A DNA stretch of 64,000 nucleotides from Viola odorata (Eukaryota; Streptophyta; Magnoliopsida; Malpighiales; Violaceae): the NCBI GenBank assembly GCA_963691705.1, contig OY829538.1, positions 77,568,781 to 77,632,780 of the forward strand, written 5' to 3'. The translations under genes and the position numbers were made by a program. Below are positions 24,001 through 33,695 of this stretch, in pieces. Position 1 is the first letter of the stretch; the number at the start of each line of letters is the position of its first letter. The notes under the pieces were generated by a model. It saw nothing but the letters and a program-made list of their open reading frames with translations, was not told where the DNA came from and did no database searches.

Positions 24001-26685
24001 TTAAACCCTCCTATGATGGAAGTTGTTAAGAAAGAAATAATTAAGTTGTTAGATTCGGGTGTTATTTATCCTATCTCACATAGTAATTGGGTATCTCCTG
24101 TGCAGGTAGTCCCTAAGAAGACTGGAACAACAGTGATCGAAGGAGAAGATGGCGCTCAAAGAACAGCCAGAATTCAAAACGGATGGAGGGTATGTATTGA
24201 CTACCGAAGGCTGAATCAAGTCACTCGGAAGGACCACTTCCCGCTGCCTTTCATCGATCAAATGGTAGAGAGACTTACTGGAAAGTCTCACTACTGTTTC
24301 CTAGATGGATACTCGGGGTTTCACCAAATCCCCGTTGCTCCTGAAGATCAACAAAAGACAACGTTCACTTGTCCATTTGGAACGTTTGCCTATAGGCGCA
24401 TGCCGTTTGGGCTTTGTAATGCGCCAGCCACCTTTCAAAGGTGCATGGTAAGCATATTTTCTGAGTATGTTGAGAGAAGTATCGAAGTGTTTATGGACGA
24501 CTTTACCGTGTATGGTAATGACTTCGACCAATGCTTACATAACTTAGAAAATATTTTAAAAAGATGTGTTGATACATGTTTAGTCTTAAACTTTGAAAAG
24601 TGCCATTTTATGGTAGACCAAGGGATTGTCCTTGGACATGTAGTCTCTAAGAAAGGCATTGAGGTTGATCAAGCCAAAATTGACATTATCAAGAACTTGC
24701 CTTACCCCTCATGCTTGCGTGAGGTTCGTAGTTTTCTTAGTCATGCAGGTTTCTACCGTAGGTTCATTAAGGACTTCTCAAAGGTGGCTGAACCAATGTG
24801 CAAGTTACTACAAAAAGAGGTGGAGTTCGACTTCAATGAAGCGTGCAAGAAGTCATTCGAAGAGCTGAAGGAACGACTGACCACAGCACCAATCATCCAA
24901 CCACCAGATTGGAGCTTGCCGTTCGAGCTGATGTGCGACGCAAGTGATGCTGCTGTTGGCGCGGTTCTTGGCCAAAAGAAAGGGAAAGACCCCCACGTCA
25001 TCTACTATGCATCGAAGATGCTAGATGATGCCCAACGGAATTATACCACAACTGAAAAAGAACTCTTTGCAATAGTTTTTGCCCTGGAAAAATTTAGATC
25101 TTATTTATTGGGCACTAAAATTATTGTATTTTCAGATCATTCCGCATTGAAATATCTTTTGGTTAAGCATGATGCTAAACCAAGATTAATCCGTTGGATT
25201 CTTCTTATGCAGGAGCACAATCTGGAAATTAAGGACAAGAGTGGAAGGGAAAATCTTGTAGCAGATCATCTAAGCCGTTGCCTAGCAAAGGGAGACACAA
25301 ACGAGATCAAAGCAGAATTTCCAGATGAGAAGCTGTTTTCTGTCGCACTGTCTAGCCCGGAGTCTAGGCCTAGACTCCAGCCAAACCCGCGACCATGGTA
25401 CGCTGAAATAGCGAATTACCTAGCAACAGGTAAACACTATGGTGACATGACTACCTATGAGAAGGTAAAGGTCAAGCATGACAGTAAGTATTATGTTTGG
25501 GATGATCCATATTTATGGAAGATAGGATCCGATCAATTGCTAAGGAGGTGTGTACCTCAAAGTGAAACAAAATCCATTCTTGAATTCTGTCATTCCCAAG
25601 CATGTGGAGGCCACTTTGGCGCGAGAAGAACAACCCTAAAAATCTTAGAGGCTGGTTTTTATTGGCCAACAATTTTTCAGGATAGTGCTCTATTTTGTAA
25701 AACTTGTTCGGCATGTCAAAAAGTGGGAAACATTAGTTCTCGAAATGAAATGCCTATGAATTTTATTCTTTCTTGTGAAATATTTGATATATGGGGCATA
25801 GATTTTATGGGACCTTTTCCTACTTCTTTTGGCAACAGATATATTATTTTAGCCGTGGATTATGTATCAAAATGGATAGAGGCGAAAGCCACTAAAAATG
25901 ATGATGCTAGGACTGTTATTTCCTTTATTAAAACTAATATCTTAAACAGATTTGGGATTCCTCGAGGGATCATTAGTGATCGAGGAACCCACTTCTGCAA
26001 CAAGATTTTAACTTCTCTTTTCAGGAAATATGGCATCACACATAGGGTATCCACAACCTATCACCCTCAAACAAACGGCCAAGTCGAAGTGTCAAATAGA
26101 GAGGTGAAGTCAGTCTTGGCCAAGACAGTAGGCCTAGACAGACGCGATTGGAGCCAGCGGTTAGATGACGCGTTGTGGGCCTGTAGAACGGCTTACAAAG
26201 GACCAATCGGGATGACACCGTACAAGCTAGTTTACGGGAAGACATGTCACTTGCCAGTAGGATTGCAACACAAAGCGTATTGGGCAATACGAAAATGCAA
26301 CCTAAGTTATGATGAGGCTGGCCAAGAAAGAAAATTACAACTCCACGAGCTAGAGGAGTTGAGGGACCTAGCCTATGACAATCAGTTGATTGTCAAGGTC
26401 AGAATGAAAGCTTACCACGACAAGAGAATTATTGGAAAACCTCTCCACACAGGGGAGAAAGTTCTTTATAATTCCCGTTTTAAATTATTTCCTGGAAAAT
26501 TACAAACTCGTTGGGAGGGCCCTTTTGTTATTACTAACGTTTACCCACATGGTGCAGTAGATATTAGGAATGAGAAAACAGGTGCCGAGCTCAAGGTGAA
26601 CGGGCAGAGATTAAAGCTGTTCTTTGAGAATTTTCAGGAAGAAAAAGTCTCTGAAAAGGTGGACGAGCTACCTCAAAACAACTGA
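21034..26685 (+). CDS. Athila-like Gag-Pol polyprotein (1,883 aa, intact frame)
   Basis: One uninterrupted frame encodes all core proteins. Gag occupies about residues 1-450 with a CCHC zinc knuckle (C325-x2-C328-x4-H333-x4-C338). The aspartic protease has D677 in DLGAG. Reverse transcriptase has the FMDD active site at 1153-1156. RNase H has an early Asp at about 1302. Integrase has a CHxxACGGH...CKTC zinc region, then D1590, D1649 and E1685, the last two 35 residues apart (DD35E). A C-terminal chromatin-side domain ends the protein. The start is ATG 21034; the TTG three bases upstream is not used, and the ATG at 21024 is in another frame and stops quickly. The role is copying and integrating the element. 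Every catalytic residue I looked for is present, so this copy may be competent. Confidence 0.95.
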   Translation: MTRSSSREQDLLPINPNLTRTEAQLRRQARLRAAQAESGSEGSNPESEYSLDHGLGLDSDQDMADQQPKPTMRELNKTAEQETFSCINLPPLANDWSIKTNMVANLPKFYGHSNENPFKHLRNLHVQCDIMKPTTVTMERAKLKAFPSSLEGGAQNWFYSLPHNTINTWAEMSTMFLNKYWNATKAGIARKDMAAIQQRSGESFSEYHQRFRDLQEVCPTHGVADNTMIQYFYDGMLPSCKEKVDSAASGALQDLTVTRAKMLLQTLADNCQNNTISDRNAPPSSLNSLNVEQKLNDLTDMIKTISVNISGSMTSGNQEQIATVCGICQQQDHQTNNCYMVQHPEEIIQVNTAYPQNQGSMQNYPQGSNQYAWRSHPNFRWRDPVPPNQNQNQGVPQQQQQPPINFQHFVPRPQNQNLGPNLGQEPDQPPLPQLPPAPRPLQLTGPSVEDTLKQLMELQKNHMQSTQTSLAELQKQITQIANQGKLPPTTVNNPAHNVSAISLRSGVVLPERKGAKTEEEIKKIISEDVEEDEEEKAEPEVVSTKTPAKTTVTAEPEKEDTVSGKPKQKEEIIEIPPPFPPRSSKEKRQDEMRDFMTVFGKIAVNIPMLDLIAKVPSYAKFLKELCTNKKKIAGIERINLSNNVSAVQQLPEKCKDQGTFTIPCQIGNKIIEKALCDLGAGINVMSLSEFETLKIGTMKETDLVIQLADRTIIRPKGVVTDVLVMVNDFIYPVDFYIVEMNVQLPSCTTDILLGRPFLRTSKAKIDCFEGSIILEFCGRTIKFSISDALKHPNDLHCVSFLDVLDPITEEIADIYHNDPLEYVLTRGISTQTLPELEDRTGDQEELQQMVDSLAEQEEEDLVLASILASILAKTPGKTANKRRKVVNCQYVQSTSPKFLPSVVQAPQLELKSLPGHLKYAYLGLDDTLPVIISAKLSRVEEDKLIAILKEHKEAIGWTMADIKGISSNICTHKIHVEEDKKPIRQPQRRLNPPMMEVVKKEIIKLLDSGVIYPISHSNWVSPVQVVPKKTGTTVIEGEDGAQRTARIQNGWRVCIDYRRLNQVTRKDHFPLPFIDQMVERLTGKSHYCFLDGYSGFHQIPVAPEDQQKTTFTCPFGTFAYRRMPFGLCNAPATFQRCMVSIFSEYVERSIEVFMDDFTVYGNDFDQCLHNLENILKRCVDTCLVLNFEKCHFMVDQGIVLGHVVSKKGIEVDQAKIDIIKNLPYPSCLREVRSFLSHAGFYRRFIKDFSKVAEPMCKLLQKEVEFDFNEACKKSFEELKERLTTAPIIQPPDWSLPFELMCDASDAAVGAVLGQKKGKDPHVIYYASKMLDDAQRNYTTTEKELFAIVFALEKFRSYLLGTKIIVFSDHSALKYLLVKHDAKPRLIRWILLMQEHNLEIKDKSGRENLVADHLSRCLAKGDTNEIKAEFPDEKLFSVALSSPESRPRLQPNPRPWYAEIANYLATGKHYGDMTTYEKVKVKHDSKYYVWDDPYLWKIGSDQLLRRCVPQSETKSILEFCHSQACGGHFGARRTTLKILEAGFYWPTIFQDSALFCKTCSACQKVGNISSRNEMPMNFILSCEIFDIWGIDFMGPFPTSFGNRYIILAVDYVSKWIEAKATKNDDARTVISFIKTNILNRFGIPRGIISDRGTHFCNKILTSLFRKYGITHRVSTTYHPQTNGQVEVSNREVKSVLAKTVGLDRRDWSQRLDDALWACRTAYKGPIGMTPYKLVYGKTCHLPVGLQHKAYWAIRKCNLSYDEAGQERKLQLHELEELRDLAYDNQLIVKVRMKAYHDKRIIGKPLHTGEKVLYNSRFKLFPGKLQTRWEGPFVITNVYPHGAVDIRNEKTGAELKVNGQRLKLFFENFQEEKVSEKVDELPQNN

Positions 26686-27212
26686 AGAAAATTGAGAGTC
26701 AAGCCTAGGAATTAAAATAAGGGCGCTGCAAGGGAGGCAACCCTTGTGTCTTTTAAAATTTTAGGATGTAAATATTTGTTTTTTTGTCACATTTAATTTC
26801 TGGGTATTTTTCGTTTTTGTGCAGGAAATTAAGTGTGGGGAAATTGAAGTAGTCTTGGCCGAGATCTTGGCCAAGACTGAGAGCTAGACTACCTAGCGTG
26901 TGAAGAGCCTCTTTTAAATAGTGGGACACGTGTCAGCTCTGCCAAATTAAGTCATTTAATTGCTTTTGGAACGGACAGCTCTAAAATTCAATTAAATTGA
27001 ATTAATTAGGCAGCGTGGGAATTAAAACCACCACCTCTGCATATTCTCTCCCACTCTGACACGATCTTCTCACATCCAGTACAAATTAAACCTCTCCCAC
27101 CTGAGCTAAAAGCATAAAACCTTTCTCCTTCTTCTTCCCAAATCAAAATCGCACAGTACACGAAGAACCCAAACATCCGAAAATCCTTTCATCTTCTTCT
27201 CCATCTCCAACA
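26686..27212 (+). other. Spacer between gag-pol and the env-position ORF
   Basis: It holds a hairpin (CAAGGG-AGGCAA-CCCTTG, 26729-26746) and a pyrimidine-rich tract ending in TTGTGCAG at 26824, a plausible splice acceptor for a subgenomic mRNA of the next ORF. TTAAGTGTGGGG follows at 26829-26840, then a double GGCC 12-mer at 26851-26878 and a C/T-rich leader before ATG 27213. No open frame. Confidence 0.6.
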
Positions 27213-29408
27213 ATGACTGCACCCAGCCGTCCTTCGCCTTCAACCGTCCCTGAGGAGAGCGACGACCTCCGTGGAGCTGCGCCGACTGGAATGCCGACCA
27301 ACTCCACCGCCGCCGCGCGTCGCCTGCTGGAGGCGCTGGAAGATGAGGACTCCATGTCCTCCGAAGATGACTTACCCGAGGAGTCAGAGGAGAGTGTCCA
27401 AGGAGCCGACCGAGCTGTTGTCGTGTCCGATGAGGATTCCGATGAGGTTCCTCTTGCGAAGAGGATGAAGACCTCCGCTCCGGCGATGACGGGAGACAGA
27501 GCTAGCCGCCGCCAGAGCAGGCTACTGAAAAAAATGACAGTTGCCGGAGCTTCTAACCCGACTCCGACAACCGCTGGAAAGAAAAACACTCCAGCCACTG
27601 CCGCCGCAGCTACTTTTACCACACCACCACCGCCACCTCAGGCGAAGAAAAATTCAGCCACTGCGCCGCCTAAAAAGTCTGGGCGAGTCAAGCAGGTGGC
27701 TCACAAAAAGACTCCGACCAAAAAGCCGGCGAAAACCCCAATTGCAGCTCAGTCTCCACCTCCGCCGAACCCTAATTCAAGCAAGACCACTGCCGCTCCT
27801 TCCACTGCCAAGAGCAAAGGGAAACAGAAGGCGGTCGTGGAGGATTCAGATGAGGACGACGAAAACGATTTAGTCTTGGCCAAAACTGCGGCTAAGACTC
27901 CTAAGGTACGATCTCTTCCTCCTCTGCACACACTCAAGGGGTGGTTAACATTTGATACCCCTGACCATAAATTTAAGTTGCGTAATATGCATGCCTGTGA
28001 TATTCCTGCTTATGCTCGTTTGGAGTTTGATTTCTTGGATGAGATGGCTTTAGGGAATAAAATTAGGGAATATGTGTATGCTCTTGGTTGGGTACCTTTT
28101 ATGTCTCTTGAGTGTGATGCTTATGTTGAGTTGTGTCTTGAGTTTCACACAACCTTTTGGTTTGATGAACCTGCCTTGTATGTTAGGGGTAGAGACAAAC
28201 CTGATTTTGCAGCCCCCGAAATAGTTAATTTTAGGTTGTGTGACAAATGGAGTCACTTGTCTGTGAATGAATTTAATGCTTTGCTTGGATTTGCTCACAG
28301 TGATGAGGCTATATTTGATTATCCCACTGATTGGGATAATAATGTAGCTTTTAGGGAAATTACGGGTGACCAAAATGCAAAATTTGATAGGAATTCTAAG
28401 GCACATGCCATACTAAACCCTGCGCTTAGAATGCTCCATAGGGTCTTGTCTATCAACCTCTCGGGGAAGACAAAGGTCTCTGGAAATTTAGCCAAGTCTG
28501 AATTGTTTCTGTTGTGGTGCATTTTGCACGAGAAAAAGGTCAACTTAGGCTTGTATTTGGTTGAAGTATTGCATGCCCGTGAGTCCAAAACAAAACTGAT
28601 CTTTGGTTCTTTGATAACTTGGCTTGCTATGCAAACTGCTAGTATAGATCCTGCTGCTTCTGATTTACATTCATGGTGTTCCCCGAAAATCCTTGGTTTT
28701 AGATCCTTCGACCAAATGGGACATTTCCATTTGGAAGGAGAGTTTGTTGCATGTAATACAGGATTCACGCCGGTCCAGGACCACATTTTCTCGAAGAAGA
28801 ATGGAGGCCAGTACAAACTACGGCCCATTATCATTCCAGGAGAAGGAGCAGAGGGCAATCTTGCCCAGGATCTAGGCCAAGACGCTGGCCAAGACACCCC
28901 CATTCCTGATGCTGCAGATGATCTAGGCCAAGAAGCCCGTCAAGATCCTCCTGACAGTAGCACCAGTGAGCCTCCAGCGTGGGCCAGAGAATTCCAAGCA
29001 CGACAGCTGCTCATCCTCGAGCAGCAGAAGATAATCCTGGAGCGTCTAGGCCAAGACAAGAGTCAAGACCAGCCTCCCACCTCCAGCAATGCAGAAGTAG
29101 CGCCTCAGTGGGCCCAGTGTCTTAATGACAGGCAGGACGTCCTCCTTGAGCAGATGAAGCTCACAAGGACAAACGTCCTCCACGTTTACCAGCACCTCCA
29201 GGCCCATTTCAAGCTCCTCCATGACAACTTGAGCTCCGAGAGTGATTCGGAGTCATCTGATGAGGAAGATGAGCCTGCACCACAGCCCGCAAAATCACCG
29301 GATCCATCAATGCGCCCTCCAGCTCCGAGAGATCCAAAACAGAAGGACTCTCCTGCCTCTGATCTAGGCCAAGCCTCTGGCCAAGATCCCAAGACCCAAG
29401 CAACATGA
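27213..29408 (+). CDS. Athila 3' ORF in the 'env' position (731 aa)
   Basis: A clean 731-codon ATG frame. Residues 1-230 are disordered, with acidic clusters (SDEDSDE, DSDEDDEND) and Lys/Pro-rich stretches resembling nuclear localisation signals. Residues about 235-540 form a globular region with conserved-looking Trp/Cys (KGWLTFDTPDHKFKLRNMHA), resembling the Arabidopsis/Athila retrotransposon ORF-1 family. The C-terminus is acidic, with repeats of LGQD-xxQD type. I see no signal peptide and no clear membrane anchor, so a true envelope role is doubtful; a nucleic-acid or nuclear function is as likely. Expression probably needs splicing to the acceptor near 26824. Confidence 0.85.
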   Translation: MTAPSRPSPSTVPEESDDLRGAAPTGMPTNSTAAARRLLEALEDEDSMSSEDDLPEESEESVQGADRAVVVSDEDSDEVPLAKRMKTSAPAMTGDRASRRQSRLLKKMTVAGASNPTPTTAGKKNTPATAAAATFTTPPPPPQAKKNSATAPPKKSGRVKQVAHKKTPTKKPAKTPIAAQSPPPPNPNSSKTTAAPSTAKSKGKQKAVVEDSDEDDENDLVLAKTAAKTPKVRSLPPLHTLKGWLTFDTPDHKFKLRNMHACDIPAYARLEFDFLDEMALGNKIREYVYALGWVPFMSLECDAYVELCLEFHTTFWFDEPALYVRGRDKPDFAAPEIVNFRLCDKWSHLSVNEFNALLGFAHSDEAIFDYPTDWDNNVAFREITGDQNAKFDRNSKAHAILNPALRMLHRVLSINLSGKTKVSGNLAKSELFLLWCILHEKKVNLGLYLVEVLHARESKTKLIFGSLITWLAMQTASIDPAASDLHSWCSPKILGFRSFDQMGHFHLEGEFVACNTGFTPVQDHIFSKKNGGQYKLRPIIIPGEGAEGNLAQDLGQDAGQDTPIPDAADDLGQEARQDPPDSSTSEPPAWAREFQARQLLILEQQKIILERLGQDKSQDQPPTSSNAEVAPQWAQCLNDRQDVLLEQMKLTRTNVLHVYQHLQAHFKLLHDNLSSESDSESSDEEDEPAPQPAKSPDPSMRPPAPRDPKQKDSPASDLGQASGQDPKTQAT

Positions 29409-30506
29409 GTTGCTTCTGCCCCCAGGTCGTACTTTTCCTTTCTTTTACTTTTCTGTTTTGTTTTTCTTTTGTTTCTCTCCACACAATGAGGACATTGTGT
29501 CTTTTAAGTGTGGGGAGGGTTTTAAAACATGTCTTGTGTTTTTGTGAATATTGAATGTTTGTTTGTGTGTTTTGTGTCTGTTTTTGGGAGTCAAATTAGT
29601 GTGTTTTAAATTTTTTATGTCCAGTATAGAGTCAGTCATTGCATGATTTTTATTTTTATTTTTATGCATGTCTTGAGTCTGTTTTGTTGTGACATCCGAA
29701 TCCCTGTTTTCTTGCTTAGATTGTTTAGTCTTTTGGTGGGATTGCACGTAGACACTTGCTAGGGAATACAATGCTTTAGTAACAGGGATGCACATGAGCG
29801 TAAATGATCAATGCCTAAGGGGCATTTAGTCTGATGTTTCCCGGAACGTTAGTCATCCATATGGTCGTAAGGACACCTAGCTAGGACCTTTATTTCTATT
29901 AGGGTGATGAGGTTTGCTGCTGGATTTGAGTGTGTCGATCTATTTGCTTGTAGTGTGAGACAAATAAAGGTGTTGGAATGTCATAGGACAGACATAGCAA
30001 AGGTGGAAGTCCCCGCTGAAAAGGACAAGCTCTGTCTATGTGCCGTGTCTATAAAAGAAAAAAAAAAAATTTATCATAGAAAAGACACTTGAATTGTCAG
30101 AAAAATTTTTTTTTTTTGCTAAAGACATAAAAGAGAACAAAAAGAAGAAAAATTTCTGTCAAAGTGATTTAAATGGCACCAGTCTTTAGGCACTTTTTGA
30201 TAGACGACGCTTGGTGGGACTCAAATCCTTGGTGAACCTTGTTGCCCTATACTTTATCATCTAATCTAGTAGGGTGTCTTGATACCATGTGGAAGGTGTA
30301 TGTTCAGGGTATTGATCATTCCTTGTTAGTCTTGCATTGGGTACTCTAGTGAAGTGTCTTGGCAGATCCAGTGGACGGGTAAGCAATCTGAAAATGAGAA
30401 AGTCCGGGGGGTCAGGATGTCTGTTTTGTTTTGATGTGTTTTTAGTTTTTGTTGAGTCTTTGAGTCTGTATGCTTGGGGGCAAGCATTGTTTAAGTGTGG
30501 GGAGTT
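29409..30506 (+). other. Non-coding spacer between the env-position ORF and the right LTR
   Basis: T/G-rich with no supported gene. It contains an 8-bp hairpin (ACACAATG-AGGA-CATTGTGT, 29481-29500) followed by TTAAGTGTGGGG (29504-29515). Near its end it has a second hairpin (TGCTTG-GGGG-CAAGCA, 30471-30486) followed by the same TTAAGTGTGGGG (30491-30502). Confidence 0.7.
30491..30504 (+). promoter_or_regulatory. Polypurine tract of the Athila-like element
   Basis: AAGTGTGGGGAG ends two bases before the right LTR, the place where plus-strand DNA synthesis is primed. Two near copies lie further upstream in the element. Confidence 0.65.
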
Positions 30507-32188
30507 TGATTGCATTGCATTTCATCGTGTTTTATTGTCCATTTTCTAGTTATTTTGGACAGTAATTCTATTAATATTCCCTTTTATTTCCCACATTTGA
30601 TCAGGTCTGGTTTGGAGGCTGAATGAGAAGAATTCACGAAGTTAGAGCTGAAGCTGTTTATTCGAGTCTAGGCCTGGATCTTGGCCTAGACAGGCTCGTA
30701 TCTGACGCAGTGCGCTTACCAGTATCGTCTTGGCCTAGACTTTGGCCAAGACCCCTTTGCGATCAGACTGCAGCTTGGAGCGATTGAAGTATTTGTGGAG
30801 ATGGACTCTCACAGCTGGCACGTAGCAGCTGTCCAGCAATTGTAGAGGGATAGGAAGACTTTCTGATGTAGAATCCCGCAAGGGATCTCCCTCTTTTATT
30901 TATTGCGATTTAGTTCCATCTATAAACAATTAAATTGTAATTATCTTTTAGGATATTTTAGGAGTTTTAGTTTGATTGGGACAGAGGTTCTTAGGGCTAT
31001 TTTAGCTGAACATTATTCACCTCTGTCCCGGATGGATCTCAAGGAGATAGCTACGCAATTCTTCTTTCTTAGTTTACCATTGTTAAAAACCTTGCTCCGA
31101 ATTAATTTCGGATTTAAGATATTTATGCAAATTAATTTCTTCATCTTTTATCCATGAGTATGAGTAACTGAAACCCCATTCTTGGTAAGGGTGATGAGCT
31201 GAAGTTCTTAATGCAATCGTGAGACACAATCCGTTCTTCACAATCTCTTTCTTTGTATTTATTTATTCTTGAACTTAATCCATCGCTTACTCACTAGAGC
31301 CAAGGTTTGATCATCCTTGTTCTCTAGGAGAGAAGAGTTGTAACCAGTCTAGAAGGAGAGGGAGTACCCGCCGGCTAGACGGAGTAGGTGACTAGTCTCG
31401 AGCATACTAGAAGAATAGGTAAAATAGGCAGAGACCAGATTGACAACCTAGGAACTTAGCCTAGGTACTGTCTTCCCCTGCACCATTGAAGAGGTGAGCA
31501 ACCATTCAAGTCTAGAAGGAGAGGGAGTACCCGCCGGCTAGACGGAGTAGGTGACTAGTCTCGAGCATACTAGAAGAATAGGTAAAATAGGCAGAGACCA
31601 GATTGACAACCTAGGAACTTAGCCTAGGTACTGTCTTCCCCTGCACCATTGAAGAGGTGAGCAACCATTCAAGACAGCAGTCAAACGGATAAACCCTTTA
31701 ACCAGCAAGGTGTCCCTTGGCTAGGATTATCAGGAGAGGGAGTACCCGCCAGGTAGTTTGAAGAGGAGGGAAGATAGGAGGGAAAAGGAGTTCCTCCCCT
31801 CTATAGCAGTACTATGAAGAAGAGATGAAAATACTTCGGTCAATGATCGATGCATAAGAACGCAAGCTCACCCATCGCCCTTACCTGGAATTCCGTATCA
31901 CAAGACTTATTCCCAATCTAGCCCGCAGTCTTGGCCTAGACTTCGGCCAATACTATTTTATATTTTAAACTGTTTTCATTATTTTCTGTTTTGTCTTTAG
32001 TTTCAGATAACAACCAACCAAAACTCAGTGACGAGGAAGTCAACTCAAGAATTACATCTCCTAGAGGTCTCTGTGGACGATCCTCTTACCATCATCTACA
32101 AACCATTGTAGACAGTGATGAGTTGTATTTCTACCCCCAATTCCATACTTATTTCACTCTTATATTTGACGTGTTCGACGCGCGGTCA
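30507..32188 (+). repeat. Right LTR of the Athila-like element, with a 163-bp internal duplication
   Basis: 1,682 bp, TGATTGC...GCGGTCA. It matches the left LTR except for about six substitutions and a tandem repeat: AGTCTAGAAGGAGAGGGAG starts at 31346 and again at 31509, offset 163 bp, which accounts exactly for the extra length. Confidence 0.95.
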
Positions 32189-32370
32189 GGTACGCATATT
32201 AAAAAGGCCGGATGACTCACTATTTGAGACAATTTTGCCCATAATTTTTTCTCAGATGTACCTTAATCGAGAAAAAGTACGAATTTTTTTTAGGTCAAAT
32301 AATAAGTCATCTGACTACCTTAATATGCATGCTCAAACAATAAACGGCGTTTAAAAATAATAAAAGGAGG
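32189..32370 (+). mobile_element. Right fragment of the split Stowaway-like MITE
   Basis: Starts with the second GGTAC and carries GGCCGGATGACTCACTATTT and its imperfect inverted partner. It ends in AAAAGGAGG before TA (32371-32372). The terminus is an imperfect reverse complement of the left fragment's start. Confidence 0.75.
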
Positions 32371-32372
32371 TA

Positions 32373-33431
32373 TTAAAGTATAAATTATAAGATCGATATC
32401 AACGATTTAAATGATACCGAAATTTCCTACGTATCAAATGTCCCCGTGGGACATTCTTCGAAATCGATGAACCTTGATATGTGTGTGTCGTGTGTGTTCT
32501 TTTTACATCAACCTCGTTATGCGCAGATCATGATTTGGTCTCTTTACCAACTTTTCAAATATCTGGTAATTAACTAAGCAAACAGGATAACCTTTACCCG
32601 CTCTCCAACCTCTATTATTTAATTAGGTGTTTTATTAGATATATTCTCGAAAATAGACGTGTGGAATACTTAAAGCTTAATAAATATAGTTTAATAATTA
32701 AAAAATTATACGCATGCTAGTAAAAATTTACGATTTATGTAAATTGTGTTTTCTTTTTACTAAGAAAACTTACGATCTTTTAAGTTCTTAACTAATAAAA
32801 TAATCAATTTTGTATATCAACGTATTTGATGTGCTTCTCTAACATAATTAATGTACTGATTTTTGTATTAGTGTACATCAAAATCGATAAAAAAAACTTA
32901 CAACTTACGTAAATCATAATCCTTTACATTTGGGTGCACTATTCTCATTGTGTTCTTATAGTAGCTAATAAAATTTCATTCTTCGGGGTAAAACTAAAAG
33001 AACGAATTAACTTCTAAATAAAGTTTGCTTAATCTCTCGAGCTCAAATTAATGTTAAAATTTAGAATAAATAATTTTTTTATCACTTAATCATGAACATC
33101 GACTCATATATTATATATGAGCTCAAATTAATGTTGAAATCAAGAATAAATAATTTTTTTACCATGGAGTCATATATCAACCAAATTTTGTTCTTTTCGT
33201 TTAATTCAAAAGCTTTACTTATTGGCGGGAATGCTTATGTAAATAAGATGGCACAAGTTTGTAATCTTCTAGCGGCAAAACGATGCCGGAGCCGGCGACA
33301 CAATAAGTCAACTACACATATATCGCATCTTCATTCCTCTCGCAAACTTTGCTTACACTTTCTGTCCTGGTATTACTAAATCGGCGGTAATATCTTTTTT
33401 TTTCTCTCTAATTTCTCATTAAATTTCTTTA
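32373..33431. other. AT-rich intergenic DNA
   Basis: No gene seen. A short direct repeat (GAGCTCAAATTAATGTT at 33039 and 33119, offset 80 bp) includes AGAATAAATAATTTTTTTA. A less AT-rich patch around 33220-33370 has no convincing reading frame. Confidence 0.5.
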
Positions 33432-33433
33432 TA

Positions 33434-33693
33434 CTCCCTCTGGTTCGAAATGTATGACTTCCTCGCATCCCAATATTCAGTAGAGAACGCATATCGAGGA
33501 GGCCGGATGAGGCACTATTTGACCCCAAAAAATTCCGTACTTTTTTTCGAACGTACGTTAATCCTTAATGTACTTCCGAGAAAAAATTCGGGGCAAAATT
33601 GTCTCAAATAGTGACTGTTCCGGCCGTCTTAAGATACGTTCCGGAACAGTAAAAGCAAATACTAAAACGTCATACATTTCGGACCGGAGGGAG
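33434..33693 (+). mobile_element. Stowaway-like MITE, 260 bp
   Basis: The termini are CTCCCTCTGGTTCGAAATGT and its imperfect complement ending GGACCGGAGGGAG. TA flanks both sides (33432-33433 and 33694-33695). It has no coding capacity, and the arms can fold back. The terminus matches the CTCCCTCC class of the nearby mariner-like element, consistent with MLE-type transposases mobilising such MITEs. Confidence 0.85.
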
Positions 33694-33695
33694 TA

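Larger units (their letters stand above)
19442..32188 (+). mobile_element. Complete Athila-like Ty3/gypsy LTR retrotransposon (12.7 kb)
   Basis: LTRs of 1,519 bp (left) and 1,682 bp (right) start TGATTGC and end GCGGTCA. They are flanked by the 5-bp target duplication GGTAC (19437-19441 and 32189-32193). In order come a tRNA-type primer site, one long gag-pol frame, a spacer with a possible splice acceptor, an env-position ORF, a non-coding spacer and a purine-rich tract. About six base differences are visible between the LTRs over 1.5 kb (about 0.4%), plus a 163-bp duplication in the right LTR, so the insertion is young. The primer site, the protease/RT type and the extra 3' ORF all fit Athila in the Tat/Athila branch. 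Unusual features are the GGCC-centred 12-mers and the repeated hairpin/purine modules. Confidence 0.95.

Noticed and set aside
28050..28903. 118- and 194-codon minus-strand frames opposite the env-position ORF
   Set aside because: Antisense shadows of a strongly supported 731-codon frame.
33220..33379. Possible first exon in a less AT-rich patch
   Set aside because: No continuing exon, splice partner or recognisable protein.
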